NCBI GenBank assembly: GCA_025059875.1
Contig: JANXCT010000008.1
Location: 1-64,000 of the forward strand
Direction of reading: 5' to 3'
DNA length: 64,000 bases
Source: Candidatus Kapaibacterium sp.
Lineage (GTDB): Bacteria; Bacteroidota; Ignavibacteria; Kapaibacteriales; HRBIN21
In this document: in pieces, positions 45,598 through 55,100 of the stretch
Layout of the letters: each line of letters begins with the position of its first letter
Position numbering within the stretch: the first letter of the stretch is position 1
The notes under the pieces: model-generated
Seen by the model: only the letters and a program-made list of their open reading frames with translations
Databases searched by the model: none
What the model was told of the DNA's origin: nothing
Made by a program: the position numbers and the translations under genes

Positions 45598-48087
45598 TCA
45601 CTGTTGCCACTGCTGTACGAGACGGGCGTACTCTTGCGCTAGCCCCTCTGCTCCCTCCGCTGTCTCCGCTTCTGCGATGACCACCATCGCTGCCGATTGG
45701 CGGTCAGGGAAGATCAGCACCGAACCAGCGTCGAAGAGGAGCTTGACACCATCTATCACGAGCCGATCCCTTGCCGTAGAACACTCCATCGCACGGCGAA
45801 GCACACCCCCCTTACGCTCCCACGGGCACGGGACGAGCACCTCCCGTTGATACCGACGCGGCAATTCGGCATCCAGCTCGGAGAGCTCCCAGCCCGTCAG
45901 CGCTATCATCTCCAGGAGCTTGGCTGCCGAGAACATGCCATCTGCAGCAAAGAGGTACTCCGGGAAGATGAAGTCCCCGCGCGTTCCGCCAACGAAGCGG
46001 ACCGTAGGGTCACGTGTGGCCTCCATCATCGCTGAATGGGAGTTCCGCACCCTCACGACGCGGACGTTGTAGTCTGCCGTGACAAACTCCACTTCCGCGC
46101 TAGCAGCAACCGGGACGGCTACAGTGTACGGCTCCTCCGCCCGATGCGTAGAGAGGAAGAGCTTCAGCATCAGTGTCAGGAGCCGAGCAGGGTTGATCCA
46201 TACCCCATGCCGATTCATGACGCTGATACGCTCAGCGCCAACATCGATGCGGATTCCCAGCTCGCAGCCGAAGGCTCGGATTGCTTCTGCCAAGACTACA
46301 TCGTCTGTCGGGGGCGTCCGGCCGAGCGGATCTACGTAGTTGTTCACAGCAAACGCCTGGCAGCCGAGTGTGCCGAGAATCTGCGGGAAGAGGGTTGCCG
46401 CCAGCCCACAGGAGTAGTCCACCAGTAGCCGGAACGAATGCTGCCGAATGGCCTCAACATTGAGTGCGCTCAGGAACTGCTGCAGATAGCCCTCAGCCGA
46501 CCGCTCTGCAAAGCTCAGCCCGCCGACCTGCTGCGCTGGGGCACGGCGGAAGTCCTCGCTGTAGAAGATCCGCTCTACCGTCTTCGCGAACCCGGAAGGA
46601 ATGTCCCGCCCGTCAGCGCCTAAGACGATGATTTCCGTCTTCCTGGGCTCTCGTGGGGAGCTCCTCACGTGGACACCGCCTGCGTAGCGGCGGGTACGGA
46701 GCTCTTGCCGCGTCTGCGGAATGGAGGCAACCTGCAGGTCAACCACATTGACCCCCGAAGACATCAGCCCCGCCATCACCGCGCGGGCAACCATGCGGGA
46801 GGCATTGCTTGCATCCCGGCTCGTTACCACGGCCGTGCCCATACCCATAGCACTACCCAAAGCAACACCAAAGCGAGTGGCAAATTCCGGGGTGATCTCC
46901 ACGTTGGAATCACCAGCAACCTTAGCGTTCAGGAAGAGCCCATGCGTCCAGCGCTCCTCATGCACAAGGCTATAGGTTACTGCTGCCCTGGGCTCCACCA
47001 CCTTACCGGGCCATAGCTTCACCCCTGCCACAACCAGCACTTCCTCACCCAGTCGGCACTCTTCGGCCACAATTGCCCCTTCCTCCACGCTGCAGCGCTC
47101 TCCCAACGCCACGCCACTAGCGATGATCGCCCCGTCAAGAACCGTCCCCGCACCAACGCTGACCCGGTCCCACAGTATGCTCCTCACAACCCGGCTTCCA
47201 GGGCCAATCACGCATTCGCTACCAATGAAGCAGTCCGACAACTCTGCGTGAGGGCCTACCATGGTCCCATCCCCTAAGAGCACACATCCGCGCAGCGTAG
47301 CTGTAGGGTCTATGCGGACTCCCTCACCGTACCAAACATTCCCATCCCGGTGCAGCATCGGTAGCTCAAGTCGTAGCGTGCCTGTGGTGAAGTCACGGTG
47401 CGTCTCCCAGTACTCGCGCACGTTCCCGATATCTCGCCAGTAGCCGTCAGCCACGTAACCGTAGAGCGGTAGCCCTTTCTGCAGCATCTGCGGGAAGAGC
47501 TCTTTGCCAAAGTCCATCTCCTGCCTGTACGGGATGAGCTCCAGCACTTCGGGCTGCAGGATGTAGATGCCCGTGTTGACCGTGTCGGAGAAGAGCTCAC
47601 CCCAACTGGGCTTCTCTAGGAAGCGCACAATTCGGCCATCGCTTTCTGTCAGCACAATCCCGTAGGGCAACGGATTCACCACTTGCGTCAGCACTAGCGT
47701 CGCCTGAGCCCTCCGCTGGTGGTGGAACGCGATCGCCGCACTCAGGTCCACGGTCGTTAACACATCTGCGCTGATGACCACGAACGGCTCCGGAGCCAAT
47801 AGTTCAGCAGCGTTGCGAACGCTGCCAGCGGTGCCGTAGTCGGCCTCTGCCTGGACATACCGGAGGTGGACTCCCCAGGCTGAGCCATCTCCAAAATGGC
47901 GACGGATGATCTCCCCCTGGTGGTACAGTAGGCAGACACACTCCCGAATCCCGTGGCGTGAAAGCAGCCGGAGCACATGCTCCATGATCGGGTAGCCCAA
48001 GACGGGGACCATCGGCTTCGGACGGCGAATCGTCAGAGGTCGGAGGCGAGTCCCGAAGCCTCCCGCCATGATGACGGCCTGCCGCAT
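45598..48087 (-). CDS. sugar-nucleotidyltransferase / phosphomutase-like fusion (mannose-1-phosphate guanylyltransferase type)
   Basis: 829 residues. N-terminal nucleotidyltransferase (about 1-235): MAGGFGTRLRPLTIRRPKPM, then EADYGTAGSV, GYWRDIGNVREY. A left-handed beta-helix follows (about 250-370). The C-terminal phosphohexomutase domain (about 375-825) has GGVHVRSSPREPRK where classical enzymes carry a TASHNP Ser, as in known fused relatives, so mutase activity is doubtful. Likely supplies GDP-mannose or a similar activated sugar for surface glycans. GGGAG 5 bases before ATG 48087 fixes the start. Confidence 0.87.
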   Translation of the reverse strand: MRQAVIMAGGFGTRLRPLTIRRPKPMVPVLGYPIMEHVLRLLSRHGIRECVCLLYHQGEIIRRHFGDGSAWGVHLRYVQAEADYGTAGSVRNAAELLAPEPFVVISADVLTTVDLSAAIAFHHQRRAQATLVLTQVVNPLPYGIVLTESDGRIVRFLEKPSWGELFSDTVNTGIYILQPEVLELIPYRQEMDFGKELFPQMLQKGLPLYGYVADGYWRDIGNVREYWETHRDFTTGTLRLELPMLHRDGNVWYGEGVRIDPTATLRGCVLLGDGTMVGPHAELSDCFIGSECVIGPGSRVVRSILWDRVSVGAGTVLDGAIIASGVALGERCSVEEGAIVAEECRLGEEVLVVAGVKLWPGKVVEPRAAVTYSLVHEERWTHGLFLNAKVAGDSNVEITPEFATRFGVALGSAMGMGTAVVTSRDASNASRMVARAVMAGLMSSGVNVVDLQVASIPQTRQELRTRRYAGGVHVRSSPREPRKTEIIVLGADGRDIPSGFAKTVERIFYSEDFRRAPAQQVGGLSFAERSAEGYLQQFLSALNVEAIRQHSFRLLVDYSCGLAATLFPQILGTLGCQAFAVNNYVDPLGRTPPTDDVVLAEAIRAFGCELGIRIDVGAERISVMNRHGVWINPARLLTLMLKLFLSTHRAEEPYTVAVPVAASAEVEFVTADYNVRVVRVRNSHSAMMEATRDPTVRFVGGTRGDFIFPEYLFAADGMFSAAKLLEMIALTGWELSELDAELPRRYQREVLVPCPWERKGGVLRRAMECSTARDRLVIDGVKLLFDAGSVLIFPDRQSAAMVVIAEAETAEGAEGLAQEYARLVQQWQQ

Positions 48088-48155
48088 CGGTACTCCCTGC
48101 ATGGTGCTCGGACCAGCGAAAATTAGCCGATTTTCAGCACTCCCCGTGCTCCGGC

Positions 48156-48452
48156 TCAGTACTCCCTCAGCACCTGGCGGGCATATGCGCCGTAAGCCCT
48201 CGGCACAAAGAGCTTCACAATAGCCAAGGCACCGACGGTGAACATACGGGTGCTGTCACGCTGCGATAGTACCTGTGCAGGAATTCCTACGCTTCGGAGC
48301 TTCCCACAGAGGAGTTCTGCCTCCCATTCGGTTGGAAGCTCTACCAGGACTTCCCAAGGCTCCAGCTCTACTCGACTGCCACAGAGGTGGCACTCTGTCG
48401 GGAGCTCCTCCAACCAGGCCTCGCAGTACGGACACACTACTGGCTCCTCCAT
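48156..48452 (-). CDS. zinc-ribbon protein with DUF2007-like domain
   Basis: 98 residues. CPYCEAWLEELPTECHLCG is a four-Cys zinc ribbon; WEVLVELPTEWEAELLCGKL then GIPAQVLSQRD matches the DUF2007 alpha/beta fold. ATG 48452 lies inside the end of the upstream permease gene. Role unknown, perhaps signalling. Confidence 0.75.
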   Translation of the reverse strand: MEEPVVCPYCEAWLEELPTECHLCGSRVELEPWEVLVELPTEWEAELLCGKLRSVGIPAQVLSQRDSTRMFTVGALAIVKLFVPRAYGAYARQVLREY

Positions 48453-49747
48453 GGCCAAAGGCGGCGGTACCACGCACCGTACTGGATTCGGCTGACCAAT
48501 CCCAATCCAAGCAGCAGGACGACCACATTCCCCCACCACATGCCGAGCACAGGCGAGATGTAGCCTCGATCTGCCAGCTTCTCACCGCTGATGAGTGCTG
48601 CCCAGTAGAAGATGTAGAACCCCAAGCTGACGAGGGCACTCGTTCCGAAGTTACCACCGCGGGTCATGATCCCTATCGGTGCCCCAGCGAGCGCAAAGAG
48701 CAGGCACGCGGCAGCGATGGCGTACTTCTTGTGGATCTCCACTTGGTACTGCCGTTCCCGCTGCACTGCAGCAGCATACTCAGCAGCTAAGTTCTCCAAT
48801 GTACTGCGGACCGCCAGCAATCGCTGCTGGATACGGGCTGCCGAGGGCTCTTCCCAGCTCGGCCCCAGCGAGAGGAGCTCCTGCCAGTGCCGCGAGAGGA
48901 CCTCTTCCGCCTGTCGGCGTAGCCGCTCCTGCTGCTGCTGCGCTTCCTGCACGACGGACTGCATCTGTTCGATGCTCATCTCGCGCTCGCCACGGGCAAA
49001 CAGCCGAGCATCGGAACGGACGAAGGCATAGTCCTGCGCAGGGATGCGCACCAGAAGGCGCTCAAACCGCACCCACCGAGGGTCTCCCCGTTGTTGAGGG
49101 AGTTGGTGCAGCTCGCCGGATCTCAGCTCCAGAACGAACTCCGTCAGCCCTGTGCTGAGCCGGAGCCGCGCTGTATCGGCTGAGATGATCTGCACCCACC
49201 CTAGTCGTGTAGCGTCGTAAATCGTCACCCCAAGGAGCCAACGCCCGCTTGTATCGCGCGACCGAGCTAGCAGCGTGTAGCCCTCTAACTGGCGCGTGAA
49301 GTGCCCCGGCTCTATGAGCAGGCTCGGACGCTTTCGTTGGATATCGGCCAGCATCACCTTCGCTTGATGATTGGCCTCGGGGAGGACTCGGTCGCTGAAC
49401 CAGACTAGCCCCATACTCGCCAACAGCGCTGCTCCCAGCACAGCCCGCATCATCTGCCAGGCACTCATGCCGCTAGACTGCTGGATTGTCGTCTCATGCT
49501 CCGCCGCTAGCGAGCCGAACGTATACACCGTGGCAAAGAGCACCCCCATTGGAACTGCCAGCACGAACATCCACGGCAGATTCAGTGCCAAGAGCTGAGC
49601 AATGACGATGAGCTCCAGCCCCTTGCTGAGGAGCTGCTCCCCGTAGCGCATCAGGAACTGCATGAGGAAGAGGAACATCACCACCGACGCCCCGAAGGCG
49701 AAGGGGGCCGCGTGGAGCCGCAGGACGTACCAGTCAAGAATCCGCAT
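48437..49747 (-). CDS. LptF/LptG-family lipopolysaccharide export permease
   Basis: 436 residues: helices near the N-terminus (AFGASVVMFLFLMQFLMRYG; LLALNLPWMFVLAVPMGVLF), a periplasmic beta-jellyroll with an inserted coiled coil (about 225-300), and C-terminal helices. Motif TVYTFGSLAAEHETTIQQSSG is the YjgP/YjgQ signature. It extracts LPS from the inner membrane with LptB. Start overlaps the TPR gene. Confidence 0.88.
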   Translation of the reverse strand: MRILDWYVLRLHAAPFAFGASVVMFLFLMQFLMRYGEQLLSKGLELIVIAQLLALNLPWMFVLAVPMGVLFATVYTFGSLAAEHETTIQQSSGMSAWQMMRAVLGAALLASMGLVWFSDRVLPEANHQAKVMLADIQRKRPSLLIEPGHFTRQLEGYTLLARSRDTSGRWLLGVTIYDATRLGWVQIISADTARLRLSTGLTEFVLELRSGELHQLPQQRGDPRWVRFERLLVRIPAQDYAFVRSDARLFARGEREMSIEQMQSVVQEAQQQQERLRRQAEEVLSRHWQELLSLGPSWEEPSAARIQQRLLAVRSTLENLAAEYAAAVQRERQYQVEIHKKYAIAAACLLFALAGAPIGIMTRGGNFGTSALVSLGFYIFYWAALISGEKLADRGYISPVLGMWWGNVVVLLLGLGLVSRIQYGAWYRRLWPWRSQ

Positions 49748-50624
49748 TCCGCAGGCGTTCTTCCAATCGCGCCACGGCAGCCTCGTAGGAAGCTCGCTTC
49801 TCTGGGTACCGTGCCACTAGCTCACGGTAGATACGGAGCGCTTGCTCGTAGGCACCTTGCTGCTCGTAGATACGGGCCATTGTCTCAGTTGCTACCATTG
49901 GCAGCACTTCCGATCGCTCTTCTGGAGGAGTCGAAGCAGCTTCCTCTTCTGCCAGCTCCTCTTCGGGTGGACGGATGCGGGCACGCTCCAAGCGCTGCGC
50001 CAATTCCTCTAGGGGCGAAAGCGATTGCTGCAGTTCCTCTGTCGGCCGCTGCGCCTCTCGGAGCGCCTCTTCAACGAAGGCCGGGAATGGGGGCGGCGGA
50101 GGAAGGGCTGCCCATCCGCTCGCTACTGGAACCGGCTCGTACCGCAGGGGCGCGAATTCCAAGCCCGGAATGAGGCGCACGATGTTACTACGAAGCTGGA
50201 CTGTGGACTCGCCGATACCCTCAACCAATCGCAGAATGGGCTCAGTCTTTGGAGCAGAGGGATGAGCGCCTGCTGCTGAAAGGTCCTCAACAACCTCCTC
50301 AGTCTCTGGCTCTGAGCTCTCCAGCAACTCTGAGTGGGATCGGGCACTCTCTGTTGCCAGCATAGGTAGCTGCTGCTGGAGCTGCTCGAGTGCCTTGCGG
50401 ATACCGGCATGGCGGGGGAAGCGCTGCTTTGCGCGTTGGAGGAGACTTACAGCCTCTTCCCATCGGTGCTGCAGCATTGCAACGCGTGCTGCTAGTAAAT
50501 ACGCCGTCGGATACTCCGGGAAGCCCTGTAGTAGTTCTTGCACCAAGCCCCAGGTCTGTTCTCCTTGCTCTGCGTCTATGGCACGTTCTATGGCTCGGAC
50601 GAGCTCCTGCGGTGCCGTTACCAT
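49734..50624 (-). CDS. TPR-repeat protein
   Basis: 296 residues, no signal peptide. TPRs at the N-terminus (about 5-95) and the C-terminus (ETMARIYEQQGAYEQALRIY), joined by an acidic, Pro-rich linker. Its start overlaps the polyprenyl synthase stop (ATGGTAA) and its end overlaps the LptF/G start, so it is cotranscribed. Probably a scaffold; partner unknown. Confidence 0.75.
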   Translation of the reverse strand: MVTAPQELVRAIERAIDAEQGEQTWGLVQELLQGFPEYPTAYLLAARVAMLQHRWEEAVSLLQRAKQRFPRHAGIRKALEQLQQQLPMLATESARSHSELLESSEPETEEVVEDLSAAGAHPSAPKTEPILRLVEGIGESTVQLRSNIVRLIPGLEFAPLRYEPVPVASGWAALPPPPPFPAFVEEALREAQRPTEELQQSLSPLEELAQRLERARIRPPEEELAEEEAASTPPEERSEVLPMVATETMARIYEQQGAYEQALRIYRELVARYPEKRASYEAAVARLEERLRNADS

Positions 50625-51601
50625 GTACGCTCAACGGCGAAGTGAGCAAACCCTTCTAATGCTCGGCTTGCTTCTGAGGGAGGTAGGTGCTGGAGCCATT
50701 CCAGTGCTCGTTGCACGTAGTCCCGTGCTATTGCTGCCGTGTAGTCTATCCCACCGTAGTGAAGGACGGCCTGTGCGAGCGGCTTCATTGCTGCCCGGGC
50801 CTTCGCTGCTGCTTTCCAAGAACGGACGAACTCCCGACGCTCAGCCGCCGGCATTCGTTGGAGCGCAACCAGGACGGGGAGTGTTAGCTTCCGCTCCTGG
50901 AGATCCTGCCACGCTGGCTTTCCCAACACTCCCGCTCGCCCGACGTAGTCCAGCATGTCGTCCTGGAGCTGAAATGCAATCCCGATGGCCTCCCCGAACT
51001 CCCGCAGAGCCCGCCGCGCTTCAGGCCCACTACCAGCGCTGACGGCACCGATTTCACAGCAAGCAGCAAACAAGGCCGCTGTCTTCCCACGAACGACCTC
51101 CAAGTAGGCCGCCTCGTCCAGGATCAGCTTTCGATTGAGCTGAAGGTGGCGCAGCTCTGCAGCACTCATCCGGCGGACCGCATCCGAGGTGATACGCAAG
51201 AACTCGTGCTCCTCGTGCTCCATCGCCAACAATAGTCCCCGAGCGAGCAGGTAATCCCCAACAAGGACCGCCACGGAATTCCCCCATAGGGCGTTGACTG
51301 AAGACACGCCACGCCGCCGAGGAGCTTCATCGACAACGTCATCATGCAGCAGCGTCGCCGTATGGAGCAGCTCTACCAGCGCCGCTCCAACGAAGGCCCG
51401 CTCTGTGAGCCGGCCACAGGCTGCCGCACTGAGGAACACCAGCGCTGGCCGCAACCGCTTGCCTCGACGACGGAAGATGTACCATAGGACCAGGTCCAGC
51501 AGTGGCACGTTCGTTCGGACAACTCGGCGCACGTATGCTTCGAACTCTCGTAGCTGCTGCGATACCGGCTCCAAAACCTCCTGGAGAGAGCCAACAGTCA
51601 C
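50618..51601 (-). CDS. polyprenyl diphosphate synthase
   Basis: 327 residues. Both aspartate-rich motifs are present: LLHDDVVDEAPRRRG and FQLQDDMLDYVG; GKRLRPALVFLSA is the substrate-binding start. Makes long isoprenoid chains for quinones or the lipid carrier. GTG start at 51601 overlaps the tatC stop (GTGA), which fixes it; the longer in-frame 51790 start lies inside tatC. Confidence 0.92.
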   Translation of the reverse strand: MTVGSLQEVLEPVSQQLREFEAYVRRVVRTNVPLLDLVLWYIFRRRGKRLRPALVFLSAAACGRLTERAFVGAALVELLHTATLLHDDVVDEAPRRRGVSSVNALWGNSVAVLVGDYLLARGLLLAMEHEEHEFLRITSDAVRRMSAAELRHLQLNRKLILDEAAYLEVVRGKTAALFAACCEIGAVSAGSGPEARRALREFGEAIGIAFQLQDDMLDYVGRAGVLGKPAWQDLQERKLTLPVLVALQRMPAAERREFVRSWKAAAKARAAMKPLAQAVLHYGGIDYTAAIARDYVQRALEWLQHLPPSEASRALEGFAHFAVERTW

Positions 51602-52395
51602 GATCGACGTGCTTCGATGAGACGGACCGCGAAGATGCCGACCTCGTAGAGTAGCCACAGTGGAAAGGCAAAGATAAGCTGGTTGATCGGGTCTGGCGTT
51701 GGGGTCAGCACGGCTGCCAGTACTAAGATGGCGACGACAGCATGCCGGCGATACCGGCGGAGCGTCTCTGCCCGAAGAATCCCTGCCCATGCCAGTATAC
51801 CCAGGACAACCGGCACCTCAAAGACAACCCCCATCACTAGTGCCGTGGTTGTGACGAAGCCGTAGTACTCCGTCACGTCAACGACCGTTCGGATCTGTTC
51901 TGAAGAGAAGCCTGCTGCAAACCGCAGCATCGCTGGGATCAAGACCCCGTAAGCGAACGCCACTCCTGCGAGGAAACATACCGAGGTCCACAAGGTCAAC
52001 TGCCGAACCAGCCGGCGCTCGTGCAGATAGAGACCCGGAGCGACGAACTTCCAGAGCTGGTAGAGCACGACGGGTGCCCCCAGAATGAAGCCAGCCACCA
52101 CAATCACCTTCACGTACAGCATCACCATTCCAAACGGCCGAAGGTTCTGCAGCGGCAATCCAGCTTGTCGGGCTGGGTACAAGAGTGCCTCCTCTACCAA
52201 CCACCTTACTTGCCATGCAGCCAGAAGACAACCGAAGAGAACTCCCACCAGCCCTCGGAGGAGTCGCTGTCGCAGCTCCCCAAGGTGGTCCCAGAAGCTC
52301 ATTTCGCGCTCCTCTGCTGGCTCCAGCGGTTCTGTCTCAGCGGCCTTCTGAACGGGCTCTTGCTCCATGCTTACCGATGGCTTGCTTACGTGCAA
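51598..52395 (-). CDS. tatC: Sec-independent (Tat) translocase subunit TatC
   Basis: 265 residues with six membrane helices. SFWDHLGELRQRLLR is the conserved N-terminal motif, and FVAPGLYLHERR and LTPTPDPINQLIFAFPLW are characteristic. It recognises twin-arginine signals such as that on the Rieske protein in this window. tatA is not seen here. Confidence 0.95.
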   Translation of the reverse strand: MHVSKPSVSMEQEPVQKAAETEPLEPAEEREMSFWDHLGELRQRLLRGLVGVLFGCLLAAWQVRWLVEEALLYPARQAGLPLQNLRPFGMVMLYVKVIVVAGFILGAPVVLYQLWKFVAPGLYLHERRLVRQLTLWTSVCFLAGVAFAYGVLIPAMLRFAAGFSSEQIRTVVDVTEYYGFVTTTALVMGVVFEVPVVLGILAWAGILRAETLRRYRRHAVVAILVLAAVLTPTPDPINQLIFAFPLWLLYEVGIFAVRLIEARRS

Positions 52396-52463
52396 AATTC
52401 GCGCTTTCGCTCGCCGAGGCTGACCCCAGCGATCTTAGCCCTGAGGCATGAGGCATAAAGCTA

Positions 52464-54080
52464 GTGCATACAAAATGTGCTGCAATCTTGGCCGCAGCTG
52501 AAGGTAGCGCATCTGAGCCCGTTGTTGCATTTTTGCGTCGTTCACTTCCAAGCGCAAGCGGTTGGTCAAACAGCACAGAGGGGCTGCGATTGCCGAAGTC
52601 ACGACGCACATTGGAGCTGTTTCCGGAGCTCTCCGCTGCATCACCAGCACCAAGCCAACCGGCAGAGAAGGACTCCTCCGAAGAGCTCTGGCACCGCTTC
52701 CTCCAGCTGATTCGCGACAACGTGCCACCGCAGGCCTTCAAGACCTGGTTTGAACCATTACGCTTCCTGCGGTGGGAGAACAATGTCCTAACAGTCCAGG
52801 TCCCCAGCCAATTCTTCTGCGAGTGGCTGGAAGAGCACTACTACGGCCTCCTGCAGCGGGCGCTCGTGAAGGTCTTCGGAGCCAAGGCACGGCTGGAGTA
52901 CGACATCATGCTGGAGAAAGGAGACGATATCCAACAACGCACAGTCCGCATTCCAGCATTCCGAACACCACCACTACAGCAACCGTTGCCGCTCCAGACG
53001 CCACCCCCAACCATTCCCGTCTCACCGATCAACCCCCGCTATACCTTCGAGCGCTTCCTCTGCGGAACCAGTAACCGGCTGGCGTACACGGCTGCACGTG
53101 CTGTTGCAGAGCAGCCTGGGCAGACCCGCTACAATCCGCTCCTCATCTATGGTGGTATCGGCCTGGGCAAGACGCACCTCATCCAGGCCATCCACAACTA
53201 CCTGCTGCAGCGGCGACTGCCTCTACGGCTCATCTACGTCAGTAGCGAGTACTTCACAACAGGCTACATCAGCGCCCTACAGCACAACCGGGCCCACGAG
53301 TTCACGGCTTTCTACACCAATGCGGACGTCCTCCTCATTGATGACATCCAATTCCTCGCGGGTAAGGAGAAGACGCAGCAGCACTTCTTCCACATCTTCA
53401 ACACCCTCTACCAGGCCGGCAAGCAGTTGGTCTTCACCAGCGACAAACCTCCGCGAGAGCTCGACGAGCTGGACGAACGGCTGGCCTCCCGGCTCCAATG
53501 GGGCTTGGTTGCCGAAATTCAACCTCCGGAGTACGAACTCCGGCTGGCCATCCTCCGACGCAAGAGCGCTGATGAAGGATTGGAGCTCCCCGAGGAGGTG
53601 CTCCAGTACTTAGCCCGGACCATTACTAGCAGCGTCCGCGAGCTTGAAGGCTGCCTCATCCACCTACTGGCTCGAGCAACGCTGGACCGGTGCGAAATCA
53701 CCGTGGAGCTCGCCCAGGAAGCCGTAGCAAAGCTTGGACATCGCACAGCCTCGGATGCCTTCAAGGTCGCCCATGGGTCAGCGCCAACTCCTGACACCAT
53801 CCTCTCCGCCGTCGCTCAGTACTACGGTCTAGCAACCTCTGTACTGACCGGAAAGACCCGCAAACGCGAGGCAACGGAAGCCCGGCACGTGGCTATGTAC
53901 CTCCTCCGCAAGCACCTCAAGCTTCCTTTGAAGATGATTGGGCAACTCTTCGGAGGACGGGACCATACGACAGTGATGTACGCTTGTGAGAGCATAGAAC
54001 GAGAGCTCTCTACTTCCAGCACCCTCCAGCTGGCCATTAGCCAGATAGAACACAGCCTCCGGCTCATCTCTCGTCTATAA
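52464..54080 (+). CDS. dnaA: chromosomal replication initiator DnaA
   Basis: Domain I (SEELWHRFLQLIRDNVPPQA), a Pro-rich linker (domain II), AAA+ domain III with Walker A GGIGLGKTHLIQAIHN and Walker B LLIDDIQFLAGK, and DNA-binding domain IV with GGRDHTTVMYACESIE. The start is uncertain: GTG 52464 gives 538 residues with an unusual 65-residue N-terminal extension; no in-frame ATG exists before domain I, and TTG codons further in are alternatives. No DnaA-box cluster is visible nearby, so I do not place oriC here. Confidence 0.95.
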   Translation: MHTKCAAILAAAEGSASEPVVAFLRRSLPSASGWSNSTEGLRLPKSRRTLELFPELSAASPAPSQPAEKDSSEELWHRFLQLIRDNVPPQAFKTWFEPLRFLRWENNVLTVQVPSQFFCEWLEEHYYGLLQRALVKVFGAKARLEYDIMLEKGDDIQQRTVRIPAFRTPPLQQPLPLQTPPPTIPVSPINPRYTFERFLCGTSNRLAYTAARAVAEQPGQTRYNPLLIYGGIGLGKTHLIQAIHNYLLQRRLPLRLIYVSSEYFTTGYISALQHNRAHEFTAFYTNADVLLIDDIQFLAGKEKTQQHFFHIFNTLYQAGKQLVFTSDKPPRELDELDERLASRLQWGLVAEIQPPEYELRLAILRRKSADEGLELPEEVLQYLARTITSSVRELEGCLIHLLARATLDRCEITVELAQEAVAKLGHRTASDAFKVAHGSAPTPDTILSAVAQYYGLATSVLTGKTRKREATEARHVAMYLLRKHLKLPLKMIGQLFGGRDHTTVMYACESIERELSTSSTLQLAISQIEHSLRLISRL

Positions 54081-54112
54081 GCCCTAGTACCACTGCGATA
54101 GAGGGTTATGCC

Positions 54113-54925
54113 ATGAGCTACGATGTGCAGGACTTCCAGCGTGAAGTCATCGAGCGGAGCTACTCTGTCCCCGTGTTGGTAGACTTCTGGGCAGAATGGT
54201 GCATGCCTTGCCGGATGCTCTCCCCTGTGCTAGAACGCCTGGCACAGCAAGCCAACGGACGCTGGGTGTTAGCGAAGGTCAATACCGAGGAGCATCCAGA
54301 GTTAGCCTACCGCTATGGTGTTCGCAGCATCCCGAATGTCAAGCTATTCGTCGATGGTAGAGTCGTGGACGAGTTTGTCGGTGCCCTGCCAGAGTACGTC
54401 ATTCAGCAGTGGCTACAGCGCGTACTACCCAGCCCCCAGCGGAAGCTCCTTCAGCAGGCAGTAGAGCTGCTCCAACAGCAGCGAACTTCTGAGGCCCAGG
54501 CGCTCTTGGAAGAAGTCCTTGCGGCTGAACCAACCAACGAACAGGCACGCGTCCTCTTGGCTCGCCTTCTGCTCTTTGCCGACCCACAGCGTGCCACAGA
54601 GCTGGTTACCCCAATCGAAGAGAGCTCTGAGCACGAAGAGCTGGCTACCGCCATCCGAACCCTGGCTCCGATCCTGCAACTACGCTCCGAAGAAGAGCTC
54701 CCCGAATCTACTGTCCGCCCGCTCTTCTGGCAAGGTGTCCAGGCACTACAACAAGGCAACTTCGACGCAGCGCTGGAGCGGTTCATCGAGGTCATCCGGC
54801 AGGAACGGTACTACCACGATGATGCCGCCCGCCGCATTTGCATTGCGATCTTCAAGTTCCTCGGTGAAGACCACCCCATCACGCTCGGCCGCCGTCGGGA
54901 GTTCAGCAGTGCACTATACATCTAA
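54113..54925 (+). CDS. thioredoxin-TPR protein (CnoX/YbbN-like)
   Basis: 270 residues. N-terminal thioredoxin domain with WAEWCMPCRM (active site CMPC) and the cis-Pro in RSIPNVKLF; C-terminal helices (about 115-260) form TPR-like repeats. Resembles CnoX/YbbN, a redox-responsive chaperone helper; the intact CxxC means it could also act as a reductase. No signal peptide, so cytoplasmic. Confidence 0.88.
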   Translation: MSYDVQDFQREVIERSYSVPVLVDFWAEWCMPCRMLSPVLERLAQQANGRWVLAKVNTEEHPELAYRYGVRSIPNVKLFVDGRVVDEFVGALPEYVIQQWLQRVLPSPQRKLLQQAVELLQQQRTSEAQALLEEVLAAEPTNEQARVLLARLLLFADPQRATELVTPIEESSEHEELATAIRTLAPILQLRSEEELPESTVRPLFWQGVQALQQGNFDAALERFIEVIRQERYYHDDAARRICIAIFKFLGEDHPITLGRRREFSSALYI

Positions 54926-54942
54926 GCCCTGCCAGCTCTGGC

Positions 54943-54962
54943 CCATCTTATCGGGCCAAGAG
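54943..54962 (+). terminator. hairpin after the thioredoxin gene
   Basis: GGCCC and GGGCC flank an eight-base loop just after the thioredoxin-TPR stop; no T-run. The rest of the gap to 55100 has a second stem (AGAGGT/ACCTCT) and no gene. Coordinates are approximate. Confidence 0.3.
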
Positions 54963-55100
54963 GGTAAGGCTATGGTCGAATACGGCCCCCCAGAGGTATG
55001 CAGACCTCTCCACGCCACGCAGTAGCACAAGGTAGTGGGAAACTTTTGAGCAAGGACGAGCGTTTATCTCCCCGTGCTTGTATCCCTGGGAACCCATAGG

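Noticed and set aside
52396-52463. Replication origin next to dnaA
   Set aside because: No DnaA-box-like cluster or AT-rich unwinding region is visible in the short tatC-dnaA gap.
54926-55100. Riboswitch upstream of the heme-barrel gene
   Set aside because: Two small stems are present but no conserved riboswitch core that I recognise.
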